NCBI RefSeq assembly: GCF_905404315.1
Contig: NC_066288.1
Location: forward strand, 9,882,501-9,946,500
Direction of reading: 5' to 3'
Length of the DNA stretch: 64,000 bases
From: Leptidea sinapis
Lineage: Eukaryota; Arthropoda; Insecta; Lepidoptera; Pieridae
Part shown: positions 40,481 to 52,969 of the stretch, one piece after another
How positions within the stretch are numbered: position 1 is the stretch's first letter
Layout of the letters: each line of letters opens with the position of its first letter
Position numbers and translations under genes: made by a program
Notes under the pieces: model-generated
Seen by the model: only the letters and a program-made list of their open reading frames with translations
Told to the model about the DNA's origin: nothing
Database searches by the model: none

Positions 40481-41600
40481 TTTGGCGTAGCGATAGGTGA
40501 AGTCTTACTCAGAAAAACCTCGAACTTCCACGAGCTGAAGCCGGAACGAACAAGCCCAAAGTCCGATTGTGATCTAGATGATTATATTATTACAAGAAGT
40601 TACCCATGACATAACTTCTTGAAGCTAAACTCCTAAATCATATTATCACTATGTTTAGCCACGATTGGGTTACTCCATGCTATTAAAGAAATATGTTTAA
40701 ATACAGTGCAGATTTGTGTGGCCTAAATCATCATTTCTGTTCACACTTTCTTACGATGCTTTTAGTATGAAATAAGTTAATAACTAATATCAAATAATGC
40801 AACTTGAATCCTTGATCCACCGTGACGAGAATCACAAGCGCAGTAGTTATATATTTCAGTAGATAGATAGGTGTTTAAATACTTGGCCAATGTAGTTGTC
40901 CTGCATTGCACGTTGTATCGGTGAACACAAAGAGATGCGAGCGAGCGGCCGCGGGCGAACACTTCTATTTCCATCATTTATACTATGCCTTTATATATAT
41001 CTACTTTATCTATTTCTGATATGTCTCGTTATGTCTTCATACAATTACATTTTTCTTATATACTTTACTGAACAAACGTAAGATTGTTCAGAAAACCATA
41101 ATAACTATATATTTTACAATATTCAATATTATATGAAGTAAAAACTATAACAACGAGGAAATGTACCAAGAATGGGTATGGGTATGTAAGTTAATGGTAG
41201 GTTTTAGCGTTCAATAAGTTATTGAAAATTATTTTTTGAACGACATGAATTTTAATTTGAAAATATTGGTTACAGTTCCGCGTTGGATACCTGATAGATT
41301 GATTCGTTGATTTTTTGGCCGAAATAGCTCTTCTACTCGGCTTTCCAGCAGCTCTGTTAATAAGGGCCAAGTGTATGGACATCAAACGATACAAAGATCT
41401 AAGACTCACCGAGGCTGACACATATCTGTAACGTTTTCTTTCTTCGGCAGTCGAAACAGCAATCCCAGCACCAACTGTAGTGAAGCCTGTGAATGAGAAT
41501 TAGCCCGAATGTCGACGTCAGTCGCGTCCCACAACACACGGTCACGTGGCATGTCCCACAGGACGCTTGCCATCACAACAAGCAGTAATACCAGTTGGAT
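40481..41600. other. No recognised feature
   Basis: Unrecognised sequence with a GC-richer stretch near 41440-41580. Short ORFs lack domains. Confidence 0.35.
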
Positions 41601-42160
41601 ATTATAATGGCTGTTGAAGTCAAATAATCTTTGTTCAATTAGGCTTAAAATAAGCGCTTTTGAATAGTCACTATAAAGATTTGTATTAAATTACTGACTC
41701 TACCGTATGTTCAGAAAAAGTAGAGCACGTGAGAAGAACATATAAGAAACTCAACGGCAACTATTTTCAATTAATAGTTATTATACAATTGCTATAATAT
41801 ACAAAATAAATTAGTTTGTTAGGTCCAATATATGCATCGCGTTTAAGATATTATATATTTCATAAAAGTAGTAAGGAATAAATTGTATAAATATTATTAT
41901 ATTTATTATATAAATTATCCTATATTGGATGCATCATCCTTTAGAGCTTGAATTTTAGTGTTTGTGTAAGGATGCTTCGTAAACATGTTGGTCGTAACTA
42001 CTGTCATAATTAGTAATCGCCTCCAACAAATACAGTGATTTATTAACTATAACAGTTCGACCTGGCACCACAAGCAAATAAATTGAATCTGTGAATAACT
42101 CATTCCCATATTTAAAACCTTTGTATAGTCCTAGAAAGCTGCCCTGGCACCATAAGCAGC
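41601..42160 (-). repeat. LINE-like 3' region, copy 2
   Basis: Reverse-complement counterpart of 12690-13240. It begins AAGTCAAATAATCTTTGTTCAATTAGGCTTAAA and contains TATAACAGTTCGACCTGGCACCACAAGC. The two copies differ by small indels. Confidence 0.65.
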
Positions 42161-43869
42161 ACCCGTTCACGAGTTCCCACATATTTGAGGGAAGGAGACG
42201 ACTTGGCACACGACGACGCCGCAAGCAATGCCTTTTAGTAAGCATGACGAACCGTGTAGCCTAGACAATATGATAACTAAAAAAATATAAAAACAATGCT
42301 CACTAAGCAAGCCCACTAAACGATACTATATAATGTACAGTATGTATGTAACATGTACACGTGTAACAGTAGATAATATGTAAAACTAAAATAATACAAT
42401 TATATTCATTAAACAATCCTAATATTAAGAATTACTATCAGGTGGACCAGGAGCATCTATATTCCATACTTTATTATCCTCTATTTATTCTTTAATCGTA
42501 TATTAAGTTTTTTGGATAAGGTGAATCTTTATAAATGTTTTGAATTTAGCAGGAGTTTAATATATTATTTGGAATTTTATTAAAGAACTGTACACTGAGA
42601 CGTAAAAATAAGTTTTGTAATTACCGAGTCTCGGTTTTGGAATAGCTATTTTATTCTTATTACATGTGTTGATAGCATGTATATATTTATTTTGAATGTT
42701 CCTTCTATTATATACCGTTCATATATTATTATAAATAAATTGGGATGCTATTGTTAGAACTCCTATGTGTTAAAAGTGATTTCGAAGCGATTCTCTAGAA
42801 TTCAGATTATAGATTATTAGACCCTTATTGCCCTTTATTGCAAAACAAATATTGTTTTCCCCCATAGCAAATTTCCATATGAAATAATGCTATGGAAATA
42901 GCTGAAATAAATCCATCTCGCTGTGTAATTTAATTAATAAGATCAGTAAGATTTTTAATTCTTTAAAATCTGAAGATTTATTAAGAAGGCTGGTATATTA
43001 AGAGCGGGAAATTCGCTTCGGATAACTTAATGCTGACGTGGTCTTTCATTGATCCCGCCTTACTTTACTTGACTGAAACATGTGCGTACATATAATATTA
43101 AGTTGTTCCACCAATTATTGTGTTTGTGTAGACAACAATGTCTTCTGTGCAGGAATCAACATTATGTTGTTGAGTAGATATTATGTGTCTTATTAATGTT
43201 TTCGCCTAAAATTCTTCATTTTATAATCAAAGGTCTGGCTCATTTACGACCACAATACAATAATAGTAAACCATAAACAATAAAGACCACAAAACAAAAT
43301 ATATACTTAATGACAGTGACAGCCTGTTGTGTTCACGAAGAGGCCAAGGTTCATTTTGCATATGTTGAAGAGCTGCAGTAATTAGGGAAGTATATGACTT
43401 ATTTATGTGAAGTTAGCACTGTTACTTTGTCCGGTACGAGTGACGATCCATCATTACATACTATCACTATATATGTCTACTGTGCCATCACTACATTACA
43501 CAACACTACTTTGAATTTAAATCTGAATACCATACACCTATTTACTTCTAAGTTTACAAATTGTTCACTTGCGCGTGGTGACAAGCTTGTAATCACAGAT
43601 ATACAGATATCAATAAAATAATATAAAAATGTTATAAATTTTTAGAAATAGTTATTTTTATTTAATTAACATGATAAGAAAGAGGACGATGGAGGATCAA
43701 TTTTTTACGAACATACGAGTATTCATATAATTCACGAGATGGGAAGTGATGACCGCGTCCGATAATAGTGTTACACCATAGAAATTACAAGATTGTATTG
43801 TAAGTAGTGAGCACAGTCAATTTTATCACGGATAGATTGTAGTGTGTGTAGTACCTTTATACACATAAT
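42161..43869. other. No recognised feature; (AC)n at 43870
   Basis: AT-rich sequence. The stretch 42520-42800 may be an old LINE. The ORF 43394-43621 has no domain. A short (AC)n run lies at 43870-43884. Confidence 0.35.
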
Positions 43870-43904
43870 ACACACACACACACAACCCGGACCTCTAACA
43901 TAGA

Positions 43905-44427
43905 TGCTTATTGGGTTCAAATCAAATGATCTATATTTACAGGGTCAGCTCGATCCATTTGACCGCATGCAACGTAGAGCAGCTCGAATTATCGGGGACC
44001 CAGTGCTCTGTGAACGGCTGGATCACTTGGCGTTGCGTAGAGACGTCGCTTCATTGTGTGTCTTCTACCGCACGGGGAGTGTTCCGAAGAGCTGTTTAAC
44101 CTGATTCCTGCCGCGGAATTCCACCTTTGCACGACACGCCACAAGTTAGGATATCATCCTCACCATCTGGATGTGTGGCGGTCCTCCACAGTGCGGTTTT
44201 CAAGGAGCTTTCTTCCACGTACCACAAAGCTGTGGAATGAACTTCCTTGTGCGGTGTTTCCCATACGATACGACATGGGTACCTTCAAAAAAAGCGCGTA
44301 CACCTTCCCTAAAGGCCGGCAACGCTCCTGTGATTCCTCTGGTGTTGCGAGAGATTGTGGGCGGCGGTGATCACTTAACAACAGGTGACCCGTACGCTCG
44401 TTTGTCCTCCTATTCCATAAAAAAAAG
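43905..44427 (+). pseudogene. Jockey-like LINE ORF2, C-terminal end
   Basis: Two overlapping plus-strand frames carry the family tail. The first has DPFDRMQRRAARIIGDPVLCERLDHLALRRDVASLCVFYR. After a frame change near 44075, the second has HGECSEELFNLIPAAEFH, YHPHHLDVWRSSTVRFSRSFLPRTTKLWNELP and YDMGTFKKSAYTF. Both stretches are well kept, so the copy is young apart from the shift and 5' truncation. The minus-strand ORF 44160-44381 is a shadow. Confidence 0.82.
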
Positions 44428-44948
44428 GTAATATGGTGATGTTGGCTTATTATTAATTGGTGCCCTTATCCTAAAACATAAGGCAATATAACTTATAATA
44501 CTGGAATATAAACTTAGTCTATTTTTAAAATTCTGTTACAATTATATACCGACTGGGCTGTACCAAAAAATATTTCAAACATAAAGCGACAAACGATGGA
44601 CGACAACTTGCGAGCATGGAGTTTGACAATACAAGGTGTCTGGTAATATCAAAGGTTGTATATTGTCCGAGTGCCGCAGCCTGCCAGAGAGGTTTGTGTA
44701 GATCAAGAGATGTTGTTGTGACCGCGACGTGTGACAGACAGACAGGACCCGCCCTATTTTAATACATTCTTTGCCGCGACTTTCAGTTATAACAACAAAC
44801 AATGTTTTGTGAGCGTTTGTTACTTTATATCAAAGCGTGTCGAAGAGGATTATTTATTTGACACTGAAATATGAGCGTGGGATCGTATCATATTTCATGT
44901 TCATAATAATGAAACATTTATTTATAATTAAGAGATTGTAGCTTCGAT
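44428..44948. other. No recognised feature
   Basis: No gene or repeat identified. The minus-strand ORF 44575-44802 has no domain. Confidence 0.35.
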
Positions 44949-45350
44949 ACGTAACTAGATTTAAAAGAGTGGCAATGAGTTCTTGATACTTCTTCTCGAC
45001 TCAGCAAGCACAACTTTTCCGAAGTGGTAATATGATCTTTCACATTCATAAGTGTTGTTTAAAAGCTTAAATTATGTTTAAAAATCATTTATTCACTTAC
45101 CTTTAAAGGTAAATGATTTTTCTTTCTTTCAGCTAATAAAAATATTTTGATTTTCATTAAGATTTTTATTTTGATTAAGAGAGTGGCCGTTGAGTTTCTT
45201 GTATGTTCTTCTTACGAGCTCTATTTTTACCAAACATATGGTCGTTAGTTATCAATTCATTAATTTTTTAGATATAATTATAATGACGACTAAAAAGATA
45301 AGCCTATTTAAAAAAAGCTTTTTAATTGACTTTGACTTTACTGAATTAAC
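44949..45350 (+). repeat. Two LINE 3' ends in tandem
   Basis: 44960-45175 (AAAGAGTGGCAATGAG, CTTCTTCTCG, ending TTTTGATTAAG) resembles 50700-50860. 45179-45345 (GAGTGGCCGTTGAGTTTCTTGTATGTTCTTCT, ending TTGACTTTGACTTTA) resembles 13080-13240. Two related 3' UTR types lie end to end. Confidence 0.55.
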
Positions 45351-45477
45351 CTGTCTCTCTCCGATATGTACTAGAAAACGTGCCAGCAGTTTGGTTATGC
45401 AGCAGGGCGTTCAGTGATTCAAACATACAGATATCAATAGTAGAAGCATTCGATAAAATATTAAATATTTATACATA

Positions 45478-45818
45478 CTAGCTGACTCTACAGAATAATA
45501 AATAAAATTACAATTTGTATGAATTTGTCAACATTATTTCATAATATAAAGAATTATTTCGTAAAATATGCTCCCTGTTGTTTTAATGAAATTCTTCCAC
45601 AGCAGAACTGTCAAAACAACTTCTCTCCTTGAAAATATAGCCATACAAAAGAAATATTGTAATAAACGTAACTATGGGTCCCAAATCAAATTTAAAACTG
45701 TTCTATCTCCCAAGTTGGACTAAAATGCACTCCTTGAAGTAATCCCCATTAAAATCCGTTCATTAGTTTACTACTTCACTGGAAACAAACATCAGGACAC
45801 TGGATTTATACCTACCTA
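45478..45818 (-). mobile_element. Helitron, non-autonomous, reverse
   Basis: On the minus strand the 3' end is ...GTCAGCTAG|T (complement of 45477-45487). The 5' region reads AAATCCAGTGTCCTGATGTTTGTTTCC and AACGGATTTTAATGGGG, a known type of Helitron 5' block. The exact 5' TC is eroded. Confidence 0.6.
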
Positions 45819-45869
45819 GTCTTGCCATCAATACTGAAACAAAGTAATAAAAATCTATTGCAAATAACA

Positions 45870-46690
45870 TTTATTACCATTACAGTGTGTTAATTTATTA
45901 TACATTAAAAGCTTATTCGAAATGGTCTCCATTGGCTGCTATTGCAGCCCACGTTTAAAGGACAGTATTCTATCCTTTAAAAGTTGAGGCCAGCTATCAA
46001 TAGAAGCACGCACTATTTCCTTGGGAAAATTCTTCACTGCCAATCGTGCGGAAAGTTTTGGGGAAATTATCATGGCGTTTAGACCAAGCCGTACTCTCTA
46101 AAACTGACCATAAACCATAATCCAGCGGATAAATATCGGCATAGACGACGGCCAGTCTCCAGCTCTGATGGAGTCCGAAACGTTCGTTTCCAACCAAGAC
46201 TGCGTAGACCGCGCTTTATGACCCAGCACCGAGTCTTGCTAAAATACGCAACTTGGTGCTATCTTCATGTCCCGAGATAAAATCTTTTGCTTTCGGACAG
46301 GATTTCTTCGAATTCCCATACTTCTTTGACCACCTTTTTCGTACGAACACTTCGTGGACCGCCAGATCTTTTTCTGTCACAAATAGATGAGGTCTCATTG
46401 TACCTATTAATAGAGTAGTACACAAACATTTTATTAATACCAAGCGCATGGAGACTTTTAAAAATTGCATTTGGCTCCATACCTACTTTATGTAATGCAA
46501 TCACAGCGATTCGGTTCTCTCCCTCCCCACTCCATTTTAATATCGCATAATATTGTACAATATTTTGGCACCAAAATGAGAAAACTCAAAGGACAATCAT
46601 ATAAAAATGACAGATTCCAAATTCAAATGTAATATTTTGTTTATTTTTTATTGTAACAGTATTGTGGCCAGACTAAGTATATCAAGATGC
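45870..46690 (-). pseudogene. mori/maT-like Tc1/mariner, internally deleted
   Basis: Minus strand. The N-terminal part (46265-46504) reads IALHKVGMEPNAIFKSLH, MFVYYSINRYNETSS and DRKRSGGPRSVRTKKVVKEV. A deletion or frame damage follows, then the C-terminal part (45997-46197) with YPLDYGLWSVLE, the region around the last catalytic Asp. The outer terminus is marked by GGCCAGACTAAG at 46669-46680. The first catalytic motif is missing, so it is inactive. Plus-strand ORFs are shadows. Confidence 0.75.
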
Positions 46691-46699
46691 CAGCCTAAG

Positions 46700-47461
46700 T
46701 ATAGTTTTCATAATCTCACATTGTACAGAGTAAACAACCTCTACTGATGATTGATATTAAAACTGCCGTTAGAAGCTATACGAAATGTCAGGATTTGATA
46801 TAAAAAATAACTATGGCAAAGTGTTTTTAGTTTATGTATTCAATAATGTATTCATGAATGTATTTTGGTAAATATTACTTACACATGGACCCTAAAGTTT
46901 CTATGTATTGTAAAGTGATGTAAATCTCTAATACAGTGGGTACATATTGCTGACGACGTAAGTGTGGACATATTTATATATGTAGAGTGCTGGCCCAGCG
47001 TGAGGAGTCGCCCGCGCCGTCATTTCATATTCAAGAGGTTCCGCCCCCCCTTCCCCCACCCCCTACTGCCTACCGCCACCGCGACAGCCTGCACGTTACT
47101 TATGTAAATATCGCTATTTACAAACATCAGCATGTACACACCTTGTCCCACCGAGTGACAATCACGTTTATACATTCACAACACACTCCTCTGATGAAAC
47201 TAGCTTCTCACACCGGCCCGACTGCTTTCTCTCTCTCGGAATTCTTATTAAAGTGAAACTTTTATTACATCGTCTCAAACTTTTTCGTCTGTGTGTTGCA
47301 TGTCGCGTGACGGTCGGGCGGCGCCTATAGTTCGCAGCAGCTGACCGTGTTGTGTATAGAGACTATTACTCATTTGCGCCAGTGCTCCACGCTATTTTGT
47401 TTGTTTTTATCAGTGTTTAATGTAAATGTAATTTGTCAGTGTTTAATATAAATGTTGTTAA
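46700..47461. other. No gene; GC-richer patch 46987-47340
   Basis: The patch has CGCCCGCGCCG and C-runs. The 89-codon plus-strand ORF 46987-47256 is proline-rich at its start but has no domain. Possible regulatory or exonic host DNA. Confidence 0.35.
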
Positions 47462-47735
47462 AAAGTGAAACTTTTATTCAAAATTTTTAACCAGAGTAAC
47501 TCAACTAAGACACAGAGTTCAATAAAAATATCAGTTGGAGACTTAGTCTACATTTATTATTTCCCATTATCATTCCAATTTTCCAAGTATAAAATTAAGA
47601 TTGATAAAGCGATTTTTATACCCATAATGGAATATTATTCCAAAAAATTTTAGTTAAATGTCTATAATGTGAAAAAAAGTTTCACTTTTACCGTTGTTTG
47701 ATAAAACCACACAATCCTTTTTAATTACAAAATAA
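47462..47735. mobile_element. MITE-like element with AAAGTGAAACTTTT ends
   Basis: The left AAAAGTGAAACTTTT (47463) mirrors the right AAAGTTTCACTTTT (47674-47687). The right part, 47580-47735, is the inverted counterpart of 939-1085. A further AAAGTGAAACTTTTATTAC occurs at 47251. The ORF 47465-47653 is spurious. Confidence 0.55.
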
Positions 47736-48376
47736 AATTTATTGTAAAATGGTGAACCATTCCTGCATGATTTTTAAAATCAGTGGTTCTTCTTATGATA
47801 ATATGGATGGGCATTAGAATTTCTGTTAGCTTCCACAGGAGCTTACACTTAAACTTATTAAACATTAAAATATTATAAGATCACAATATATAAGTAGCCC
47901 GGAAACAAAGACTGCTTCATCTCAAAAACTTTATAATAGTTGTAATTAATAAGACGGGTACTCACAATATATATTATATTATTTTCGTGACGATATTTCG
48001 ATCCAATTGCATGAAAAATTTTAATAGAGAGAGGATGGGCTTATACTAGAGCAAACATGGAATCCCGTAGTCTCAGTCTGCAGTACAAATGCAACAAACA
48101 GTCTCGAAAATACGGACGTCGACAGTAGTGTGTTTCGTGAAAGACGAAGACGAATTAGGCACCACGTGATAGATTGGTGTACTCTTAGTGTCAAGTGTCA
48201 ATGTGTCAAGAGTTTCTCGCTGTCTCCGCAGTTCCGCCACGACCATGATTCATGCAATTGGATCGAAATATCGGCATCAAATTAATAAAATATATATCGT
48301 GAACCCGTCATAATAATTACAATAATATAGTTCCGCGATGACAAAAGTTTAAAAACATTTATAATAGTTATTAGAA
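47736..48376. other. No gene; near-palindromic ATCGAAATATCG words
   Basis: TTTCGATCCAATTGCATGAA (47995-48014) reappears inverted as TTCATGCAATTGGATCGAAA (48249-48268), about 250 bp apart, which suggests a small inverted-repeat element of ~350 bp from ~47940 to ~48315 (ACTCACAATATATATTATATTATTTTCGTGACGATATTTCG versus its mirror). No coding sequence. Confidence 0.45.
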
Positions 48377-48500
48377 CTAGCTGACCCAGCAAACGTTGTA
48401 TTGCCATGTAAAGTAACAAAACATTTTTGGGGTGTAAAAAGTAGATTTAACCAATTCTCTTCAACTGCCCAACAATTATTCCCAGATTAACTTTCTCAAA
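48377..48500 (-). repeat. Helitron 3' end, reverse
   Basis: A|CTAGCTGACCCAGCAAACGTTGTATTGCCAT starting at 48377 is the complement of a Helitron 3' end. It shares this block with the element at 53465. Its 5' limit is unclear. Confidence 0.6.
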
Positions 48501-48659
48501 ATATAAATATAATTAGCATCAAAGTTTTTTCCGTTTTACTACTAAAATGCGATATTTAAAGTTAAAATTTAATTTGTTTTGTTTATATTTAACACCGTAT
48601 TCGTTGTCAAATTAGTTAGTACAATAAATTTACTCATTTTTTTTTACTGATTTATAATA

Positions 48660-49060
48660 TTGTTACAGTGAGGTGTCTTCCGCCGGCGACATGTAGTGCA
48701 ACACGAGTTAGAAGTAATTGTATTCGGTGCTGAACTGACAACTGAGCGGCGCTCCGCCGTAACCAACTATAGAAAATAAATTCCTTCACAGTCGGTTCAA
48801 GTGGCGACTATTATCAGTAGTGGCGAGGCGGTGAGGTGGCGAGGTGGTGCGACGCGAGGGCACACGCCGGTTAGGTGGAGGGTGCTTGTGGGCTCGCACT
48901 CCGAGCACTCTTTAGGAAATCGTCGCGAGGACGTCGTGCCGCGCGGCGCTGGCGACCACGAACTACGAAAATATCGGAGGCGTTAGATTACCTGATGGTC
49001 GACTGGCGAGCGAGCGACACGACGCTGTACTGATTCTACATCGTGACCGCAATCAGTGAC
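48660..49060. other. GC-richest patch of the right flank
   Basis: About 400 bp with many CpG (GCGGCGCTCCGCCG, GCCGCGCGGCGCTGGCG). The frame 48801-48986 (61 codons) begins at ATG but has no domain. It matches no repeat here. It may be a promoter or 5' exon region, unproven. Confidence 0.35.
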
Positions 49061-50699
49061 TATTTTTGAATGCCAAACTATTGGCCCAATAAGAAAAGAT
49101 AATTATAATAATTATTTTTTTATTTCATTTATTTATTTATTCAGTGAAAACAGTCTTTGACAGTAGTAAGGTTAAAAGTATAAATAAACTAGAAAACAAA
49201 ACAGTTCCATAGATTAAATACTAATAAATATTTTGTTTTAGTTTACAATGAACAATAATATAAAGAAACAACAAATAGGATATTTTGAACCATAAGTGAA
49301 AATTTTAACAGTTTTATGAGTATATTAAGACACAATAACAATGATTTTATTTTATTATTTAGAGTTAACAATTTTAAATAGAAAAAAAATTGATTCATAT
49401 TATCTTTTTCTTATAATGATGAGACATAATGATAGTAATGTCTTTCATAGCGGTTGAAATCATGTGTCATCCTAGCAACATGTACCAGGACTTCATATGC
49501 AGTTTAGAGGTTCATGCATTATGCCGGTTTCACTACTGACATGTGTTCTTTTTATGCACTAATTTGTTTTTAAATGTATCTTTGTATCATTGGTATACAA
49601 TAAATGAGGAGAGTTCTTTAAATACATTTCCATATCATTAACGTACAGTATAAACATAAAACTCTTGAATAACTGTAAGTATATATAATTATCATGAATT
49701 CTCGTGCTTTGCTTCAGTCATCTAAGCAAATAAAGTTTTTTTTAAACCCAAGAATAACCGAAAAAAGCTAGCTTTGCACATACTTAAGTAAAATAATTCT
49801 TAAAATTGCTGAAGTAGGTTTTGTTTAATCAACATACAAGCATACAAGGTTTTAAACCTTTTCTCTTAATCATATTAGAAGCGAAGATGAAGAGTGATGA
49901 GTAGGTAAAACTCTATGAAAGCATAAACATTCCATGAAAGTTACAGCGCGTAGCGCCTTCAATATTTCGTACATCTAGTCGTTTTGTCGCGCTCAGAACA
50001 AACCATTAGGTCGGTCATAGCTCGTAGCCCGTAGCACGTAGCCCGTAGCTCGGAGCTGGCACGAGGCTGCCTCTCTGTCGTCCATCTTGTTAAACTATTT
50101 GTTCAATTCTACTTCAGACCACTTTGTGCCTTACTTAATATTATGTTCTCAATTTTTAACGGATTATTCAATTATTAAAGTATTATTCCTTTAAATTATG
50201 TCTGAATAACTAATTTGTACATTTTAGACAAAAAGAGTCTCAGGCTCAAAACTAGAAAGCGAACAAATCTCAGGTTCTATTTACAGATGTCCACATTTAC
50301 ATCCAACAAATGCGATATTTATAATGATACGCAGTCTTTTTCAATGGCTTGTAATACATTTCGTGACAAAAACTCTCTATGTAGAAGCATTCATTACGAT
50401 TCAGTCGTTGTCCGACCTGATACGGTACATAATAACTCGGTTTTAGATACTTTTAAATTATTATATTATATTTTTATTTGTAATCGCTTATAAAATGCTC
50501 ACAGAACACCTTTATTTATTTACAGTGGGAGTGGATGATGCAGCTGCTATACTCAATAACTTTTGTTCAGTATTAATTTACATATACTTTTTTGACTTAC
50601 TCGTGTGAGGCATTGACTATTTGTACGTTTGAGTATGTTTATTGCATCACTTTATATATTATATTGTAATTGAAATGATTTGTAAAACGATAAAAATGT
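49061..50699. other. No gene; short CGTAGC heptamer array
   Basis: AT-rich, with a probable LINE tail near 49125-49300. At 50023-50050 four tandem 7-mers of the form CGTAGC(C/A/T) lie in a GC-richer spot. The ORF 50215-50493 has no domain. Confidence 0.4.
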
Positions 50700-50865
50700 A
50701 AATCTTGATTTAAAAGAGTGGCAATAAGTTTCTTGCTACTTCTTCTCATTAGCTCAACCCTTTACGAACTAGCAGTACATTTAATAATAAAAAAAATGTT
50801 TTTATGATATTTATAAGTGTCATTTTTGTGATTTATGAATAAATTGATTTTGATTTAACACTTGG
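50700..50865 (+). repeat. LINE 3' end fragment
   Basis: AAAAGAGTGGCAATAAGTTTCTTGC, CTTCTTCTCATTAGCTCAACCC and terminal GAATAAATTGATTTTGATTT. It is the same type as 44.96 kb and, in reverse, 63.1 kb. Confidence 0.6.
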
Positions 50866-51236
50866 AATCTAACAGGTATCTGGTAAATTATAACTCGTGC
50901 GCGTCCACATTAAGTAAAGGCCATATTCTGCGGTGATTATTGCGTGTGCACCTCCGAGTGAGGGATGGAACCGTCACCCCGGGCGCGGGTTCCACCTCAC
51001 AGATTGCCAATCAAACGGATTACCGCATTAGTGGACCCTCGCACGACCCTCGCGCCACCCTCGTTCCGTCTTACGGAACGAACATTCGATTATTAATCAA
51101 TTGAAGTACATTTTATGTAATTACAAACATGATATTATGTATATACGAATAATGTCACCACGAACGTAACATATCTGTACATAACATATTTCTGAGGTTT
51201 GGGGTATAAACGTTTACGGTTTCATCAAACTTGTGT
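50866..51236. other. No recognised feature
   Basis: Includes a GC-richer stretch 50940-51080 with a CCTCGCACGACCCTCGCGCCACCCTCG-type triplication. No gene. Confidence 0.35.
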
Positions 51237-51782
51237 TTAGATTGAAATACCATGACGCATATTTTTTTTAAATATATATATGAGTGGGGAAACGGGCAAC
51301 AGGCTCACGCGATGGGGAGAGGTGAGGCAACCGCCAATGGACCTCCGTAACAAGGTGCTAGGTGCCAAGAGATGCATTGCCAGTCTTTGAGGTGGGCTGC
51401 CATTTTTGGTGGTATGCTCTTTTTTTGAAGGTCCCTTAGTCATATCGGTTCGGGAAAACCGCAGCCAAGAAATTTCTTGTAAAACGTGCGGTTGTGGAAT
51501 GCCAGACATCAACGTCATGCGGGTGGTACTTTGCACGTAATGTTCGTGGTGGAATTCGGCCGCCGAAATCAACCAGAACAGCTCCCCTGTAAATGCGGTA
51601 GAAGATGCAGAGAGAACTCACATCTCTACGCAACGCCAAAGAATCAAGCCGATCGGAGATGACTTGTTCATAGATGATTTGAGTCGTTCTTCGTTGTATA
51701 CGGTCAAATGGAAGAAGCTGGTACTGGGGAGCACCCGCCCAGAGGTGAGAACAGTACTCCATGTGAGGCCGTATTTGTACCT
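51237..51782 (-). pseudogene. Jockey-like LINE ORF2, C-terminal end, reverse
   Basis: The minus-strand frame 51436-51762 has MEYCSHLWAGAPQYQLLPFDRIQRR, LDSLALRRDVSSLCIFYR and a block ending DVDVWHSTTARFTRNFLAAVFPNRYD. A deletion removes the usual PRTTKLWNELP between NFL and AAVFP. The tail continues in another frame to ~51240. Same family group as 33.1 and 43.9 kb. Confidence 0.8.
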
Positions 51783-52960
51783 TATATTACTATGTTATAT
51801 AATATACTTACACACATACAGTAACTATAAATAATAGTTAAGTTAAGGATACATATTTTAAGATAAAAATATTGACTAGTGCTTGTCTGGCCATTCGAGT
51901 GAGAGGTTCCATAGTTGCCCAAGACATATGACAATGTATTCTTTAGTAATATTTGACATTCATTAATATTAATACCCGAATATTTTTGGAAATTTTATTT
52001 TTGTTTCTTTGAAATCTACTTAACGGTTATTATTTTACTTTTAACTCTTTTATTTATACCACTGCTGTAAATTTTCCGTCATCTCCAAGTTCAATAATTT
52101 TGCTGGCAAGCGTATACCAGCAATATATTTGAAGAAACTATGCATTTAACTTAACATATATTTAGATTTTTACCAAGTCCTAGCTAGAAGGGTAAATAGT
52201 ATATTTGTAGTAATGATTCCGTTACGTTTCGGAAGATGCCAATTCCAGCCCCTTGGTGTAGTGGAGGGTTGAGTGCTATGGCGCGGCTTACGTGGAAATT
52301 CCGACGACTTTCATTTTTTTAAATTTATTGACATTTCAAAAGCAGTCCGCTAGTAATGATTCAAGAAAAAAAAACAGAACTTTTCGTCATTAAGAACAGA
52401 GATTCGTGTCATTAACGATAAATAAACGCTTTTTTATATAAATTGAATTTGTTATCGAGTTGTTAGATACGACGGGGCCCACATATTTTATATAATTATG
52501 TTCGCCATTCAATCCAATGAATTGAATAATAGATTAGTGCCCCTCGACATTATTATTGTGTTGTGTGGCACTCAACAAAAGTTGTAAATTAAAATTCATG
52601 AAATAAGTTAGTGAATGTTAAATACTTTCTATGTCGACGAGGTATTGTGAATTGTAGTTGACGAGGATGTGACGCGTTGAGGGTACAAAATGACATGTCT
52701 TTGTATTATACGATGTTGTCGTATGTTTGAATACATCTGCATGCATATTGCACATAATGTGTATACCGACGTGACATTATATAGTTGTGTAGCTGTCTAA
52801 CCTTGATTAGTTATCAAGGTTAACTAGTAAGCATTCTCTGGAGTGCCAGTTAGAATTGTTTAAAATATACGTCAATTTACTTGGCAGCTTTGCCAAGTAT
52901 ATATTTTACACATTATATTATATTTTATAAACAAGTTAGTATTTTCTTTGATTCACACGA
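51783..52960. other. No recognised feature
   Basis: AT-rich sequence with no gene or known repeat. CTTGGCAG and GCCAAGTATATATTTTACAC near 52.85-52.92 kb form a short inverted motif. Confidence 0.35.
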
Positions 52961-52969
52961 TTTTTACAC

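Noticed and set aside
45997..46197. Host protein from the 66-codon ORF
   Set aside because: DYGLWSVLE and its neighbours are the end of a mariner-type transposase in the same region as the N-terminal part.
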